Numbered from the stretch's first letter, positions 1-9,055 are shown. The stretch is 59,617 nucleotides of DNA from Acidobacteriota bacterium (GCA_018001935.1 JAGNHB010000005.1:1-59617), one strand, 5' to 3'. Made by a program: numbers and translations. The notes: generated by a model not told the origin, from the letters alone.

Positions 1-780
1 GCCATCCACATGGTTGGCGAACACGGTGCCGATTGCACTGGAAGTCTGTCCGGTAAATTGTAGATAAATATCATCGTTGACTCCGACGTTTATATTTTTA
101 CCACTATATAGACCGTTACTGTCCATTGATCTCAAATCAGCCATTATTTTAAAAGTAACTGTATTGTCTTTTGGAACAGTTATTGCCAAATAACCAAAAA
201 ATGCTTCATTGTCGGCAGAATTATCTGGATAGAAAGCATTAGCAGCTATATTATTACCTTCGTAATTAATATAAACATTTTCTATCGCTTGTTTATCCAA
301 ATTGTCATCACCGATATTTATCCCAAGTTGTTGAACAATCATGTCTTCACCAGTCGCTGTCAGATCAAATCTTCCAAGTTCGAGATTTGAAGTGCCGGCT
401 AATACTATGTTTGAGTTGGGCGTATAGTCATTTTTTTGAACTGATAATGTGCCAAGCAATGAATTATCTTGGCAAATAATTCCGTTCTGTGAATCCAATA
501 AGTGATATTGGCTATTCAATGTATCTTCGCCATACAGAGATATATTTTTCTCGCTCAAATTTATCGGTGTATACGAAATCTCAAAATCTCCATTTGCATC
601 TGTTTGACTATAATGACGTGTGCCGTTTTCGTCAACATAGATATATATTTGTTTATCTTGTTCATCAGGATCGTAAGCGTTCCCTCTAACAGTCACCATG
701 TTTGAACTATAACTACAGGTGGCTTCAGTTATTTCACCAATTGGAAAGGTATTTGATATTGAAAGAATGATTTGGGGGGT
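1..780 (-). CDS. Partial AT-rich gene: fragment of a repetitive surface/adhesin-like protein
   Basis: The minus strand has one open frame from about 780 down to the window edge, with no stop, so the C-terminus lies outside. It reads as extracellular beta-sandwich protein, rich in Asn, Asp, Ser and Thr, with stretches such as ITVPKDNTVTFKIMADLRSM and GKNINVGVNDDIYLQFTG. That style is familiar from large surface proteins, including those of Patescibacteria (inference from style only). No credible start is visible: the frame simply stays open into G-rich low-complexity DNA beyond 780. Base composition is far more AT-rich than every gene after 1.4 kb, so this segment is either foreign DNA or an assembly chimera. 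Specific function unknown. Confidence 0.6.
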
Positions 781-1130
781 GACCCCGGGGGTTCCGGGGG
801 CTAATGGCCGAATCGGGGCGGGGTGAATTAAGCCAAATTTTTCCCTTGGAAAAGGTGCGGGGGGGGGGGGGGGGTGTGGGTTTTCGGGAGGGCGGGGTTG
901 GAAGTCTGGGAGGGGTGGGAAGGGTGAGAAGGGTGGGGCGGGGTGTCGGGTGTCGGGTTTCGGGAGGGGAGGGTTGGAAGTCTGGGAGGGGTGGGAAGGG
1001 TAAGAAAGGTGAGAAGGGTGGGAAGGGCGGGGGACGGATTCTGTGGAGTGCGGCGCGGAGGCTGCCGGAGCGCCGCTTTGACCGCGCCGCGGAGTCCGCG
1101 GAGCGGCGCGGTTCGGCATGAGGAGGCGAC
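771..1130. repeat. G-rich low-complexity spacer with a 16-nt poly-G run and a 76-bp duplication
   Basis: No convincing gene lies between about 780 and 1466. The plus strand is almost pure G with GGGTGGGAAGGGTGAGAAGG-type units. An uninterrupted run of 16 G occupies 859-874. A block starting GGTTGGAAGTCTGGGAGGGG at 896 recurs at 972, a 76-bp direct duplication with small changes. Open frames through here (for example the Ser/His/Pro-rich minus-strand frame) are by-products of composition. Such G-tracts could form G-quadruplexes, and they are a classic place for assembly error. Confidence 0.7.
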
Positions 1131-1185
1131 GGATATTCCGCACGAGAAGCGCGCCCGAAAGGGGTGGCCAACCCGGGTAATCAGC

Positions 1186-1295
1186 GCTCCGGCGGCCTTC
1201 GCGACACACACAGGACGATGCCGATGCTCCGGCGGCCTTCGTGCCACACACAGGACGATGCCGGCGCTCCGGCGGCCTTCGCGCTGCACTCCGCG
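1186..1295. repeat. 40-bp tandem repeat, about 2.5 copies, upstream of hydG
   Basis: The block GCTCCGGCGGCCTTCG begins at 1186, 1226 and 1266, exactly 40 bp apart. Each full unit continues through ACACACAGGACGATGCC. The third copy decays after about 25 bp. There is no coding frame of interest. It lies about 170-280 bp before the hydG start. Confidence 0.8.
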
Positions 1296-1466
1296 GGGCG
1301 GGGGCGACTTTGATCCCGGTGGCCCGGAGGGTGCATCCGATCGCCCGTTTTCCGGCGCGGGGGTGTATACTGGGAGTGTGTGGGGTTCGACGGACTTTCC
1401 GGGGGGCCGGGAACGGTCCGCGTCGGGACGACGCGGACGAACGCTGAAGAAACGAGGAGATGTGCC

Positions 1467-2849
1467 GTGTTTTTCATCGACGAGGAGAAGATCAACGAGG
1501 TCCTGACCGCCCCCGCGGTGGAAACGGAACGGGTCCGGGACATCATCGCCCTGGCCCGGGAGGCCGGCGGGCTCTCGCTGGAACAGGCGGCCGCCTTGCT
1601 CCGCTGCACCGACCCGGAACGGATGGCGGAGATGTTCACCGCGGCGCGGGAGATCAAGGAGCGGATCTACGGCAAGCGCCTCGTGGTCTTCGCGCCCCTC
1701 TACCTCAGCAACCGCTGCGTCAACAACTGCCTCTACTGCGGGTTCCGGCGTGACAACACCGCGCTGGTCCGCCACACCCTCACCCGGGAGGAGGCCGCGG
1801 AGGAGGCGCTGATGCTGGTCCGCCAGGGGCAGAAGCGCCTCCTCCTCGTCTGCGGCGAGTACGGCGGCCCGGAGGCGGTGGAGGCGGTCTGCGAGATCAT
1901 CGGGGACCTCTACGCCGTCCGGGAGGGCAACGGCGAGATCCGCCGCATCAACGTGAACATGGCCCCCCTGGACGCGGAGGGTTTCCGCCGCCTGCGCGAG
2001 GCTCGCATCGGGACCTTCCAGGCCTTCCAGGAGACCTACCACCTGGAGACCTACCGCCGGATGCACCCGTCCGGCCCCAAGGCGGACTACGGCTGGCGAC
2101 TCCACACCATGGACCGCGCCTTCGAGGGCGGCATCGACGACGTGGGGATGGGGGTCCTCTTCGGCCTCTACGACCCGCGCTTCGAGGTGCTGGCCCTGCT
2201 GCAGCACGTGGCGCACCTGGAGGAGACCTTCGGGGTGGGGTGCCACACCATCTCGGTGCCGCGGCTGGAGCCCGCCCTCAACGCGCCCGCCGCCAACCAC
2301 CCGCCCTTCGCCGTGGTGGACAGCGAGTTCAAGAAGATCGTGGCGGTCCTTCGCCTGGCGGTGCCCTGGACGGGCATCATCCTCTCCACCCGCGAGTCGG
2401 CGGCGCTCCGCCGGGAAGTGATCGCCCTGGGCGTCTCCCAGATCAGCGCCGGGTCCCGGACCTTCCCGGGCGCCTACCGGGGCGCCGAGTCCGGGCGGCC
2501 CGCGGAGGAGCAGTTCCACATCGGCGACTGCCGCCCGCTGGACCACGTCATCCGCGACATCGCCGCCGACGGCTACCTGCCCAGCTTCTGCACCGCCTGC
2601 TACCGCCTGGGGCGCACCGGCGAGCATTTCATGGAATTCGCCAAGCCGGGCGAGATCCACCGCTTCTGCGACCCCAACGCCATCCTGACCACCGTGGAGT
2701 ACCTCCTGGACTACGCCTCCAACGAGACGGCCCGGGTGGTCTGGCCCCTGATCGAACGGAAGACCGACGAGCTGCCCGAAGTCATGCGCACCCGGGTCCG
2801 CGAGCACATGGCGCGCATCCGCGGCGGGGAGCGGGACCTGTACCTGTGA
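1467..2849 (+). CDS. hydG: [FeFe]-hydrogenase H-cluster maturase HydG (radical SAM tyrosine lyase)
   Basis: HydG cleaves tyrosine to make the CO and CN ligands of the [FeFe]-hydrogenase H-cluster. The radical SAM CX3CX2C motif is C84-VNN-C88-LY-C91. The HydG-specific C-terminal CX2CX22C that binds the second cluster is complete at C375, C378 and C401 (CTACYRLGRTG context). Length is 460 aa, normal for the family. The GTG start at 1467 is preferred over an upstream ATG at 1380 because an AGGAG box sits just before it and the family similarity begins there. A TATACT hexamer at 1366-1371 may be the -10 box. No hydE, hydF or hydrogenase gene is in the window, so the gene is separated from its usual partners here. 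Confidence 0.95.
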   Translation: MFFIDEEKINEVLTAPAVETERVRDIIALAREAGGLSLEQAAALLRCTDPERMAEMFTAAREIKERIYGKRLVVFAPLYLSNRCVNNCLYCGFRRDNTALVRHTLTREEAAEEALMLVRQGQKRLLLVCGEYGGPEAVEAVCEIIGDLYAVREGNGEIRRINVNMAPLDAEGFRRLREARIGTFQAFQETYHLETYRRMHPSGPKADYGWRLHTMDRAFEGGIDDVGMGVLFGLYDPRFEVLALLQHVAHLEETFGVGCHTISVPRLEPALNAPAANHPPFAVVDSEFKKIVAVLRLAVPWTGIILSTRESAALRREVIALGVSQISAGSRTFPGAYRGAESGRPAEEQFHIGDCRPLDHVIRDIAADGYLPSFCTACYRLGRTGEHFMEFAKPGEIHRFCDPNAILTTVEYLLDYASNETARVVWPLIERKTDELPEVMRTRVREHMARIRGGERDLYL

Positions 2850-2897
2850 CCGTCCCGTTCCACGGACGAACCCCATCACGGATCGGAGTGGACGGCT

Positions 2898-2935
2898 TCA
2901 CGCAAAGGCGCGAAGACGCAAAGCCTCGCGAAGGA
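2898..2935. repeat. Dispersed repeat family B (CGCAAAG type)
   Basis: A copy of the CGCAAAGGCGCNAAGACGCAAAG / CCTCGCNAAGG family, between the convergent hydG and radical SAM genes. Other copies lie at 7101-7138, 11533-11630 (inverted pair) and 35331-35372, with decayed copies near 20305-20340 and 58165-58195. No gene fits in this 160-bp gap. Confidence 0.7.
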
Positions 2936-3013
2936 ATCTGAATTTTTTCGGTTCTTTCGGACGAGACGCAGCGCCTTCCCACGTAGCACACCGCCAGACC
3001 GCACCGCCGGGGG

Positions 3014-4399
3014 TCACCCCTTGCGGAAGACGGCGGCGGCGCGGCCGAGGAGGTGGCGGAAGTGGCGGGGGCTGCGGACCTCCCGGAGGATCCCCCACAG
3101 GATCCGCGGCCGCAGGTAGAAGGAAAGAAAGGCCTTCGACTGGAGCTTTCGCATGCGCGCCAGGGTGATCCCCTCGGGGGCGTAGACCACCTCGGTGGTG
3201 TAGAACTGCGTCCAGTCCACGGTGTCGAGGTCCCGGCCGGCGATCCAGGCGTCGAAGTCGTCCGTGCCGGGGAGCGGGAGGTAAGTGCTGAACTGGGCCC
3301 GGTTCAGGGGGAGGGAGCGGGCGAAGCGGACCGTTTCCCGGATCTCGGCCTCGGTTTCGCCGGGGAGCCCGATGATGAAGAAACCGGTGGTCTTGATCCC
3401 GGCGCGGTGCAGCAGCTGCAGCCGCTCCCGGATCTCCCGGGTGTCCAGCTGCTTGCGGATGAGGCGAAGCACCCGGTCGGCGCCCGACTCGATCCCCACG
3501 GCCACGGAGTAGCAGCCCGAGCGCCGCATGAGCCGAACCAGGTCCTCGTCCAGGGTGTCCAGGCGGATGCCGTTGGGGCAGCACCAGGCGACGTCCAGGC
3601 GCGCGTCCAGCAGCCCCTGGCAGAAAGCCTCGGCGAAGTCCCGGTGGAAGGTGAAGTTGTCGTCCTCCACGTGGATCTCCCGCACCCCGTACGCTTCCTT
3701 CAGGTGGCGGATCTCCCCGAGGATGCCCTCCACCGACCGCTTCCGCACGGGCTTGCCGCTGATCTTCCGCGCCGCGCAGAAGGTGCAGGGGAAAGGGCAC
3801 CCGCGGGTGGTGACGAGGGGGGCCACCGGGAGGCGGCGGACGAAGGCGCCGTGGGGCGAGAGGTTCTTTCGGTCCGGCGGGATGAGGTCCCAGGCGGGGA
3901 GGCCCAGGGCGTCCAGGTCCTTCTCCCAGGCGGGCGGGTTCGTCCGGACGGCGCCGCCCTCCCGCCAGGCCAGGCCCGGGACGGCCGCCGGGTCGAGATC
4001 GCCCGCTGCGAGGCCGTCGGCCAGCCGGACGAGGCTGCGCTCCGCCTCGCCCAGGAAGACATAGTCGATTTCGGGGATGTAGCGGAAGCAGTGCTCCGGC
4101 AGGCAGCTGGGGTGGGGCCCGCCCAGGACGAGGACGACGCCGGGGAGGGCCCGGCGGGCGTCCGCGCACAGGTCGCGGATCACCGGCAGGTCCGCGGTGA
4201 AGGTCTGGAAACCCGCGACATCCGGCTTCCAGGTCGCCAGAATTTCCGCCACGGCCTTCCGGTCCAACCCCTGACGCGGGCCGTCCAGCACCCGGGGCTC
4301 GTGGCCCGCGGCGCGCAGGGCGGCGGCCAGGTAACCCAGCCCCAGCGGGGGGATCCGGGTGGGGAAATCGGAGCACGGCTTGATCAGCAGGACCTTCAC
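3014..4399 (-). CDS. B12-binding domain radical SAM protein
   Basis: About 461 aa. The N-terminal Rossmann-like cobalamin-binding domain (VKVLLIKP, then PPLGLGYLAAALR and VLGGPHPS) is followed by a radical SAM domain with CX3CX2C in TTRGCPFPCTFCAARK. The later FFIIGLPGETEAEIRET stretch is typical of the class. Members methylate or otherwise modify unactivated carbons, or rearrange substrates. The substrate cannot be read from sequence and no biosynthetic neighbours help. The start is placed at GTG 4399 because GAGGTGA precedes it and homology begins at once. The longer frame to 4480 would run through a dispersed repeat. Convergent with hydG. Confidence 0.85.
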   Translation of the reverse strand: MKVLLIKPCSDFPTRIPPLGLGYLAAALRAAGHEPRVLDGPRQGLDRKAVAEILATWKPDVAGFQTFTADLPVIRDLCADARRALPGVVLVLGGPHPSCLPEHCFRYIPEIDYVFLGEAERSLVRLADGLAAGDLDPAAVPGLAWREGGAVRTNPPAWEKDLDALGLPAWDLIPPDRKNLSPHGAFVRRLPVAPLVTTRGCPFPCTFCAARKISGKPVRKRSVEGILGEIRHLKEAYGVREIHVEDDNFTFHRDFAEAFCQGLLDARLDVAWCCPNGIRLDTLDEDLVRLMRRSGCYSVAVGIESGADRVLRLIRKQLDTREIRERLQLLHRAGIKTTGFFIIGLPGETEAEIRETVRFARSLPLNRAQFSTYLPLPGTDDFDAWIAGRDLDTVDWTQFYTTEVVYAPEGITLARMRKLQSKAFLSFYLRPRILWGILREVRSPRHFRHLLGRAAAVFRKG

Positions 4400-4743
4400 G
4401 TTCACCTCGAACGGCGCATTGTAGCGGCGGAAACAACGAAGAGACAAGATATTTTGAACCACGAACCACACGAAAGACACGAAAGGAAAGGAGTCAGTAG
4501 GGAGGCGGTAACGACGGGAAGGGCGTAAAGGCCGTCGGAGGTCGGGGATGGTGAAAGCACCGGGTGCGGAGTCACGGGTTCATCTGACCGGTCCGACGGG
4601 TCCGACGAGTCCGACGGGTCCGGATGAAGCCGGGTTCGAGAAATTTCGTTTCTTTCCACCCTGCGTTTGTGTTGAAATGGGGTGGGCGGGTGGATGGCCT
4701 TCAGCCTGAACCCCTTCAGCCTATCCACCTTTCCCGAGGCCCC
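4400..4743. other. Intergenic region between divergent genes holding three dispersed repeats
   Basis: No gene. It contains a family A copy (ACCACGAACCACACGAA) at about 4453-4479, a family D array of 9-mers like TCCGACGGG at 4584-4622, and a family F copy (CTTCAGCCT repeated) at about 4697-4728. Promoters for both flanking genes should lie here, but no strong -35/-10 pair was found. Confidence 0.65.
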
Positions 4744-7098
4744 ATGGACACCACGCACACCTTCTTCGCCACCTGCCCGAAAGGGCTCGAGCCGCTCCTG
4801 GCCGCAGAGTTGACCGCGCTCGGCGCCGGGGGCGTCCGCGAGACCCTGGCGGGCGCCCGCTTCGAAGGGGCGTTGGAGAGCGCCTACCGGGCCTGCCTCT
4901 GGTCCCGCACCGCCTCGCGGGTCATCCTGACCCTGGCGAGCTTCCCTGTTGCCGACGCCGCCGAGCTCTACGACGGCGTCCGGGGCATCCCCTGGCGGGA
5001 GCACCTCCCGCCGCAGGGCACCCTGCGGGTGGATTTCGGGGGCACGTCCGAGAACATCTCCAACAGCCTCTTCGGCGCCCAGAAAGTGAAGGACGCCGTG
5101 GTGGACCGCATCCGCGACGAGACGGGCATCCGGCCCTCGGTGGACCTGGATCGCCCCTCGGTTCGCGTCAACGTCCGGCTCCACCAGGGCGAGGTGACGG
5201 TGGGCATCGACCTCTCCGGCGACAGCCTCCACCGCCGCGGTTACCGCGGGGAGGGGGGAGAGGCGCCGCTGAAGGAGAACCTGGCGGCGGCGGTCCTGAT
5301 CCGGGCGGGCTGGACGGAGATCGCTGCCCGGGGCGGCTCCCTGGTGGACCCTCTCTGCGGTTCGGGGACCTTCCTGGCGGAGGCGGCCCTGATGGCTACG
5401 GACACCGCTCCCGGGCTGATCCGCCGCCACTTCGGCTTCGACAAGTGGCGTCCCAACCCGGCCCTGCTGTGGCGGAACCTCCTGGCCGAGGCCCGTGAAC
5501 GGCGGGAGAAGGGGATGGCCCGCGGGCTCCCCGACCTGCGCGGCTACGACGCCGATCCGCGGATGGTCAGCGCCGCGAGGGAGAACCTCCGGCGCGCCGG
5601 GTTCGACAAGGTGTCCGTTTCCGTCCGGGAACTGTCGAGGCTGTCCCGTCCCGTCCACGCCGGCGCCGTGCCGGGGTTGCTGGTGACAAACCCGCCCTAC
5701 GGCGAGCGCCTGGGGGACGCGGAGGCCCTGGCGCACCTCTACCGCCACTTCGGCGACAAACTCAAGGAGCACTTCACCGGCTGGAAGGCCGCCCTGCTCA
5801 CGGGGAACCCCGACCTGGGCAAGACCATGGGCCTGCGGGCGAAGAAGGTCTACGCCCTGTTCAACGGCCCGATCCCGTGCAAGCTCCTGCTCTTCGACGT
5901 GGAGCCGGAGTGGTTCGTGGCGGGCCCGCCGGCGGAGATTGCCCCGGCCCCCGAGGAAGCGACGCCCGCGCCCGACGGGTCAGACAAGTCAGACAAGTCG
6001 GACAAGTCGGACAAGTCGGACAAGTCTGACAGGTCCGACAAGTCCGACATTCCCGAAGCCCCCGGCGGGCCGGCCGAGCCTTCCGGCCATGACCCGTCCG
6101 TCAGTGCTCGCCCACCGCAGGCCGCGCCCTCGCCCGCCGGCCCCGGGGCGGAGATGTTCGCCAACCGCCTGGTCAAGAACCTCAAGAAGATCGGGAAGTG
6201 GGCCCACCGTCACGGGGTCACCTGCTACCGTCTCTACGACGCCGACATGAAGGAGTACGCCTTCGCCCTCGACCGCTACGGGGACTACCTCCACGTCCAG
6301 GAGTACGCCCCGCCCGCCACCGTGGACCCCGAGGCCGCCCGCCGGCGCTTGGACGAGGCCCTGTGGGAGATGGTGCGCGTCCTGGGCGTCCCCCCCGAGC
6401 GCATCTACGTCAAGGAGCGCCGCCGGCAGAAACCGTTCGACCAGTACCCCAAGCAGGCGTCGGAAGGCCGGCTCCTGGAGGTGGCGGAGGGCGGCAGCCG
6501 CTTCCTGGTCAACCTCTCCGACTACGTGGACACGGGCCTGTTCCTGGACCACCGCCCCCTTCGCTTGAGGATCCGCGAGATGGCCCGGGGGAAACGCTTT
6601 CTCAATCTCTTCTGCTACACGGCTACGGCCACGGTGCACGCCGCAGCGGGCGGGGCTCGCAACACCACCAGCATCGACCTGTCGGCCACCTACCTCGGCT
6701 GGGCGCGAAAAAACCTGGCCCTCAACGGGTTCTCCGAGGCGCTCCACCGGCTGGTCCGCTCGGAGTGCGGCGAGTTCCTGTCCCGGTGCACCCAGTCCTT
6801 CGACCTCATCCTGATGGACGTGCCCACCTTCTCCAACTCCAAACGCATGGCGGGGACCCTGGACATCCAGCGGGACCATGCCGGGCTGGTCCGGAAGGCG
6901 GCCCGGCTGCTGGCGCCCGGCGGCACGCTGTTCTTCTCCACCCACAACCGCCGCTTCCGCCTGGACGCCGAGGCCCTGGCGGACCTGGCGCCGCGGGACA
7001 TCACCCGGGAGACCCTGCCCGAGGACTTCGCCCGGGACCCCCAGGTCCACCAGTGCTGGGAGATCCTGCGCCCGGAACCGACTGTCGGGCGGCGTTGA
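4744..7098 (+). CDS. rlmKL: Bifunctional 23S rRNA methyltransferase RlmKL (m2G2445 / m7G2069)
   Basis: A fusion of two SAM-dependent 23S rRNA guanine methyltransferases acting in 50S subunit assembly. The N-terminal half is RlmL: a THUMP region, then a methyltransferase fold with VDPLCGSGTFLAEAALMA and the catalytic NPPY in VTNPPYGERLGD. The C-terminal half is RlmK: LNLFCYTATATVHAA for SAM binding and DVPTFSNSKRM, where E. coli has DPPTFSNSKRM. About 784 aa from ATG 4744. The longer frame from 4624 begins in repeat DNA and was not used. Between the halves is a low-complexity linker whose core (about residues 412-436) is a Ser-Asp-Lys repeat encoded by a DNA repeat also found between genes. 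Cytoplasmic. Confidence 0.93.
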   Translation: MDTTHTFFATCPKGLEPLLAAELTALGAGGVRETLAGARFEGALESAYRACLWSRTASRVILTLASFPVADAAELYDGVRGIPWREHLPPQGTLRVDFGGTSENISNSLFGAQKVKDAVVDRIRDETGIRPSVDLDRPSVRVNVRLHQGEVTVGIDLSGDSLHRRGYRGEGGEAPLKENLAAAVLIRAGWTEIAARGGSLVDPLCGSGTFLAEAALMATDTAPGLIRRHFGFDKWRPNPALLWRNLLAEARERREKGMARGLPDLRGYDADPRMVSAARENLRRAGFDKVSVSVRELSRLSRPVHAGAVPGLLVTNPPYGERLGDAEALAHLYRHFGDKLKEHFTGWKAALLTGNPDLGKTMGLRAKKVYALFNGPIPCKLLLFDVEPEWFVAGPPAEIAPAPEEATPAPDGSDKSDKSDKSDKSDKSDRSDKSDIPEAPGGPAEPSGHDPSVSARPPQAAPSPAGPGAEMFANRLVKNLKKIGKWAHRHGVTCYRLYDADMKEYAFALDRYGDYLHVQEYAPPATVDPEAARRRLDEALWEMVRVLGVPPERIYVKERRRQKPFDQYPKQASEGRLLEVAEGGSRFLVNLSDYVDTGLFLDHRPLRLRIREMARGKRFLNLFCYTATATVHAAAGGARNTTSIDLSATYLGWARKNLALNGFSEALHRLVRSECGEFLSRCTQSFDLILMDVPTFSNSKRMAGTLDIQRDHAGLVRKAARLLAPGGTLFFSTHNRRFRLDAEALADLAPRDITRETLPEDFARDPQVHQCWEILRPEPTVGRR
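5978..6049 (+). repeat. 9-bp repeat array (family D) in frame inside rlmKL
   Basis: About eight tandem copies of a 9-mer like GACAAGTCG encode Ser-Asp-Lys units in the RlmL-RlmK linker. The same 9-mer family occurs outside genes at 10221-10263 (CTGACAAGT units) and in diverged form at 4584-4622. Because the unit is 9 bp, copy-number change keeps the frame. Confidence 0.85.
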
Positions 7099-7431
7099 GC
7101 CTCTCGCGAAGGCGCGAAGGCGCCAAGCCTCGCAAAGGATCCTGCGTTTTATGGTTCGTCGGCAGGAAGGTAACCCTTTCCTGCCGGCGAGGGTGGTTGA
7201 CTTCACTGATCCGCTTCCAGAAAGGGCTGTCGTTTCGAAAACGATCGTCCGTGTGCGTCCGGATTGTTTTCGTGTGGTTCGTGTGGTTCGTGGTTGTCAA
7301 TTCCGGATGATCCGGCTTGGGGTATAATGAGGGTGGAACCCGCGCACCGGTCAACGCGCATCCACCGGTGAACGTTTTTCGGATTCGACCCATCGAAGGA
7401 GTGAAGACGTTTGTTCGAGGAGATGACAACC
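7099..7431. other. Intergenic region with family B and A repeats and a -10 element
   Basis: No gene. A family B copy (CTCTCGCGAAGGCGCGAAGG onward) starts right after the rlmKL stop, at about 7101-7138. A family A copy in reverse orientation (TTCGTGTGGTTCGTGTGG type) lies at 7266-7296. A perfect TATAAT sits at 7323-7328 with only a weak -35 (TTCCGG, 17-bp spacer), and probably drives the gene at 7432. Confidence 0.6.
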
Positions 7432-8190
7432 ATGAAAAGAACCATGCTCGGCATCCTGCTCCTGACGGCCATCAGCGCATTCTGCCTCGCCGTGAAGGCC
7501 CCCGTGGCCATCGACGGCGTTTTCCCCGACTCCGGCCCCCCGGGGACCTCGGTGATCCTGAAGGGGCACGGCTTCATCAACGGCGACACGAACACCGTGT
7601 GGTCGTCCAACACCAGCCAGGCGGCGCCCCCGGGGAGAGTAGACTTCGCCGGGGCGCTGGCGGACGTCCGCCTCTGGCAGGACAACATGATCGTGGTGAC
7701 GGTGCCCGAAGACGCCCAGTCCGGGCCGGTCCGCCTCTCGTTGCCCTCGGGCATCGTGCTGCTGGGGAACCACTTCGAGATCACCAACGAGGACGGGGAG
7801 AGCACGCCGCTCCGCCACGATTACGCCTTCCTGGAGAAGAGCGACAACGCCGGCACCGACGCGATCTTCTTCAGCCGCGGCTTCAACCCCTACCCGGGTT
7901 ACTACTACCGGGGATACCGGCCCCGCTACTACCGGTCCGCGAACCGGTGGGACATCGCGCGCGGCCCGCGGTGCGACGGCTTCTTCGACTACTTCATGGT
8001 TTCGGGGCCCATGATGGGGATGTACCACCTCTACACGGGGATGGACGACGTCATGGTCTTCCCCGGTGACTTCTACGGCAGCTTCCAGGACCGGCGGGAC
8101 TGGTACTACGACAACGTCTCGTCCCCCGTCCCCGGCTCGAACCCGCCCGACCAACCCCGGAAGCGGCACTACGCCTTCCTGGAGGACTGA
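7432..8190 (+). CDS. Secreted protein with an IPT/TIG-like domain
   Basis: About 252 aa. An N-terminal signal peptide (KRTMLGILLLTAISAFCLA) is followed by an immunoglobulin-like IPT/TIG-type segment (IDGVFPDSGPPGTSVILKG, then DNMIVVTVPEDAQSGPVRLS). The second half is rich in Tyr, Arg and Gly (YPGYYYRGYRPRYYR) and matches no family I know. ATG 7432 is chosen over TTG 7411 and ATG 7423 because GAGGAG at 7417-7422 gives correct spacing. Probably periplasmic or surface-exposed. Role unknown. Confidence 0.65.
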   Translation: MKRTMLGILLLTAISAFCLAVKAPVAIDGVFPDSGPPGTSVILKGHGFINGDTNTVWSSNTSQAAPPGRVDFAGALADVRLWQDNMIVVTVPEDAQSGPVRLSLPSGIVLLGNHFEITNEDGESTPLRHDYAFLEKSDNAGTDAIFFSRGFNPYPGYYYRGYRPRYYRSANRWDIARGPRCDGFFDYFMVSGPMMGMYHLYTGMDDVMVFPGDFYGSFQDRRDWYYDNVSSPVPGSNPPDQPRKRHYAFLED

Positions 8191-8207
8191 GCCGGGGCCT
8201 GCCGGAA

Positions 8208-8996
8208 TCAGCGTGATTCCCCGCTCTCCGGCAGGACCGCCTTTCCCTCTTTCCGGACTCGCTTCCGGATCACCTCCCACGTGGGCGTGACCAGGAAGCT
8301 CTCCTCCATGTTCTCGACCATTCGCACGAACTTCCGCCAGGGCGCCGCGAAACTCAGGACGCCCGCCGGCATGCACGGCCGGGCGGAGGGGTCGAACATC
8401 CCCAGGATGCACCGGGGGTGTTCCGAGAGGTTCTCCAGCCACGGGTAGAGGACCAGGCTGCCGCACCCGGCGCAGAAGGGCGCGCGGACGGCGTCGAGCC
8501 CCGGCTCGTCGTAGTTGGCCAGGGTGAAGAGCCCCGCGAGGACATCCGGGGGGGCGAAGAAGAGGACCGCCGCCGGCGCGTCGCATTCCCCCAGGTGGTC
8601 CCAGCGCTTGAAGACCAGCCAGCGGGCCGGCGCCTGAAGGGCCGGGCCCGTTTTGAGGAATTCCGCCGCCAGTTCCGGGGACTTCTTGTAGCGCTCACCC
8701 TCGAGCCGGCCCGGGATCCCGCAGGACAGGAAGTGCTCGATCCCCGGCATGAGGGACTGGGAAAAGCCCGTGTAGCGTCTGCCGCCCGGGCAGGCGATGC
8801 GGTCCAGGTCGAAACAGCGGGAGTGACCGGCCCGCACCGGGTTGAGCGCCGCCACCATGCAGCGGAACTCGTCGGAGACCGGCGACGGCTCGGCGTCCCC
8901 CGGGTCCTCGGCGTACGCGTAAGCCAGCGGCAGTTCCGCACCGGGGAAGTAGCGTTCCCACCGCTCGGTGAAGCGCGCTTTCAGTTGAGGATCCAT
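8208..8996 (-). CDS. DUF169 family protein
   Basis: 262 aa, cytoplasmic-looking. It has the DUF169 pattern: an early PLAYAYAEDP segment, conserved cysteines (C46, the CPGG near 69, the cysteine in HFLSCGIPGR, CAGCGSLV), and repeated hydrophobic strands. The family is widespread in anaerobes and often sits near metal or one-carbon metabolism genes, but its biochemical role is unsettled. AGGAGG precedes ATG 8996. It converges on the preceding secreted protein and is divergent from the carboxypeptidase. The cysteines could bind a metal or cluster (inference). Confidence 0.7.
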   Translation of the reverse strand: MDPQLKARFTERWERYFPGAELPLAYAYAEDPGDAEPSPVSDEFRCMVAALNPVRAGHSRCFDLDRIACPGGRRYTGFSQSLMPGIEHFLSCGIPGRLEGERYKKSPELAAEFLKTGPALQAPARWLVFKRWDHLGECDAPAAVLFFAPPDVLAGLFTLANYDEPGLDAVRAPFCAGCGSLVLYPWLENLSEHPRCILGMFDPSARPCMPAGVLSFAAPWRKFVRMVENMEESFLVTPTWEVIRKRVRKEGKAVLPESGESR

Positions 8997-9055
8997 GGTC
9001 GGTGACCTCCTTGTCGGTCGTTTAACCCATCATACCACCGGGGAGCGCTTAAGGG

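Noticed and set aside
828..2879. Minus-strand open frame of 683 codons over hydG
   Set aside because: Antisense shadow of hydG ending in proline-rich translation of the G-rich repeats; no recognisable domain.
3014..4480. Longer N-terminus of the first B12 radical SAM protein
   Set aside because: The extra 27 residues come from a family A repeat (FVWFVVQN); GTG 4399 has a proper ribosome site.
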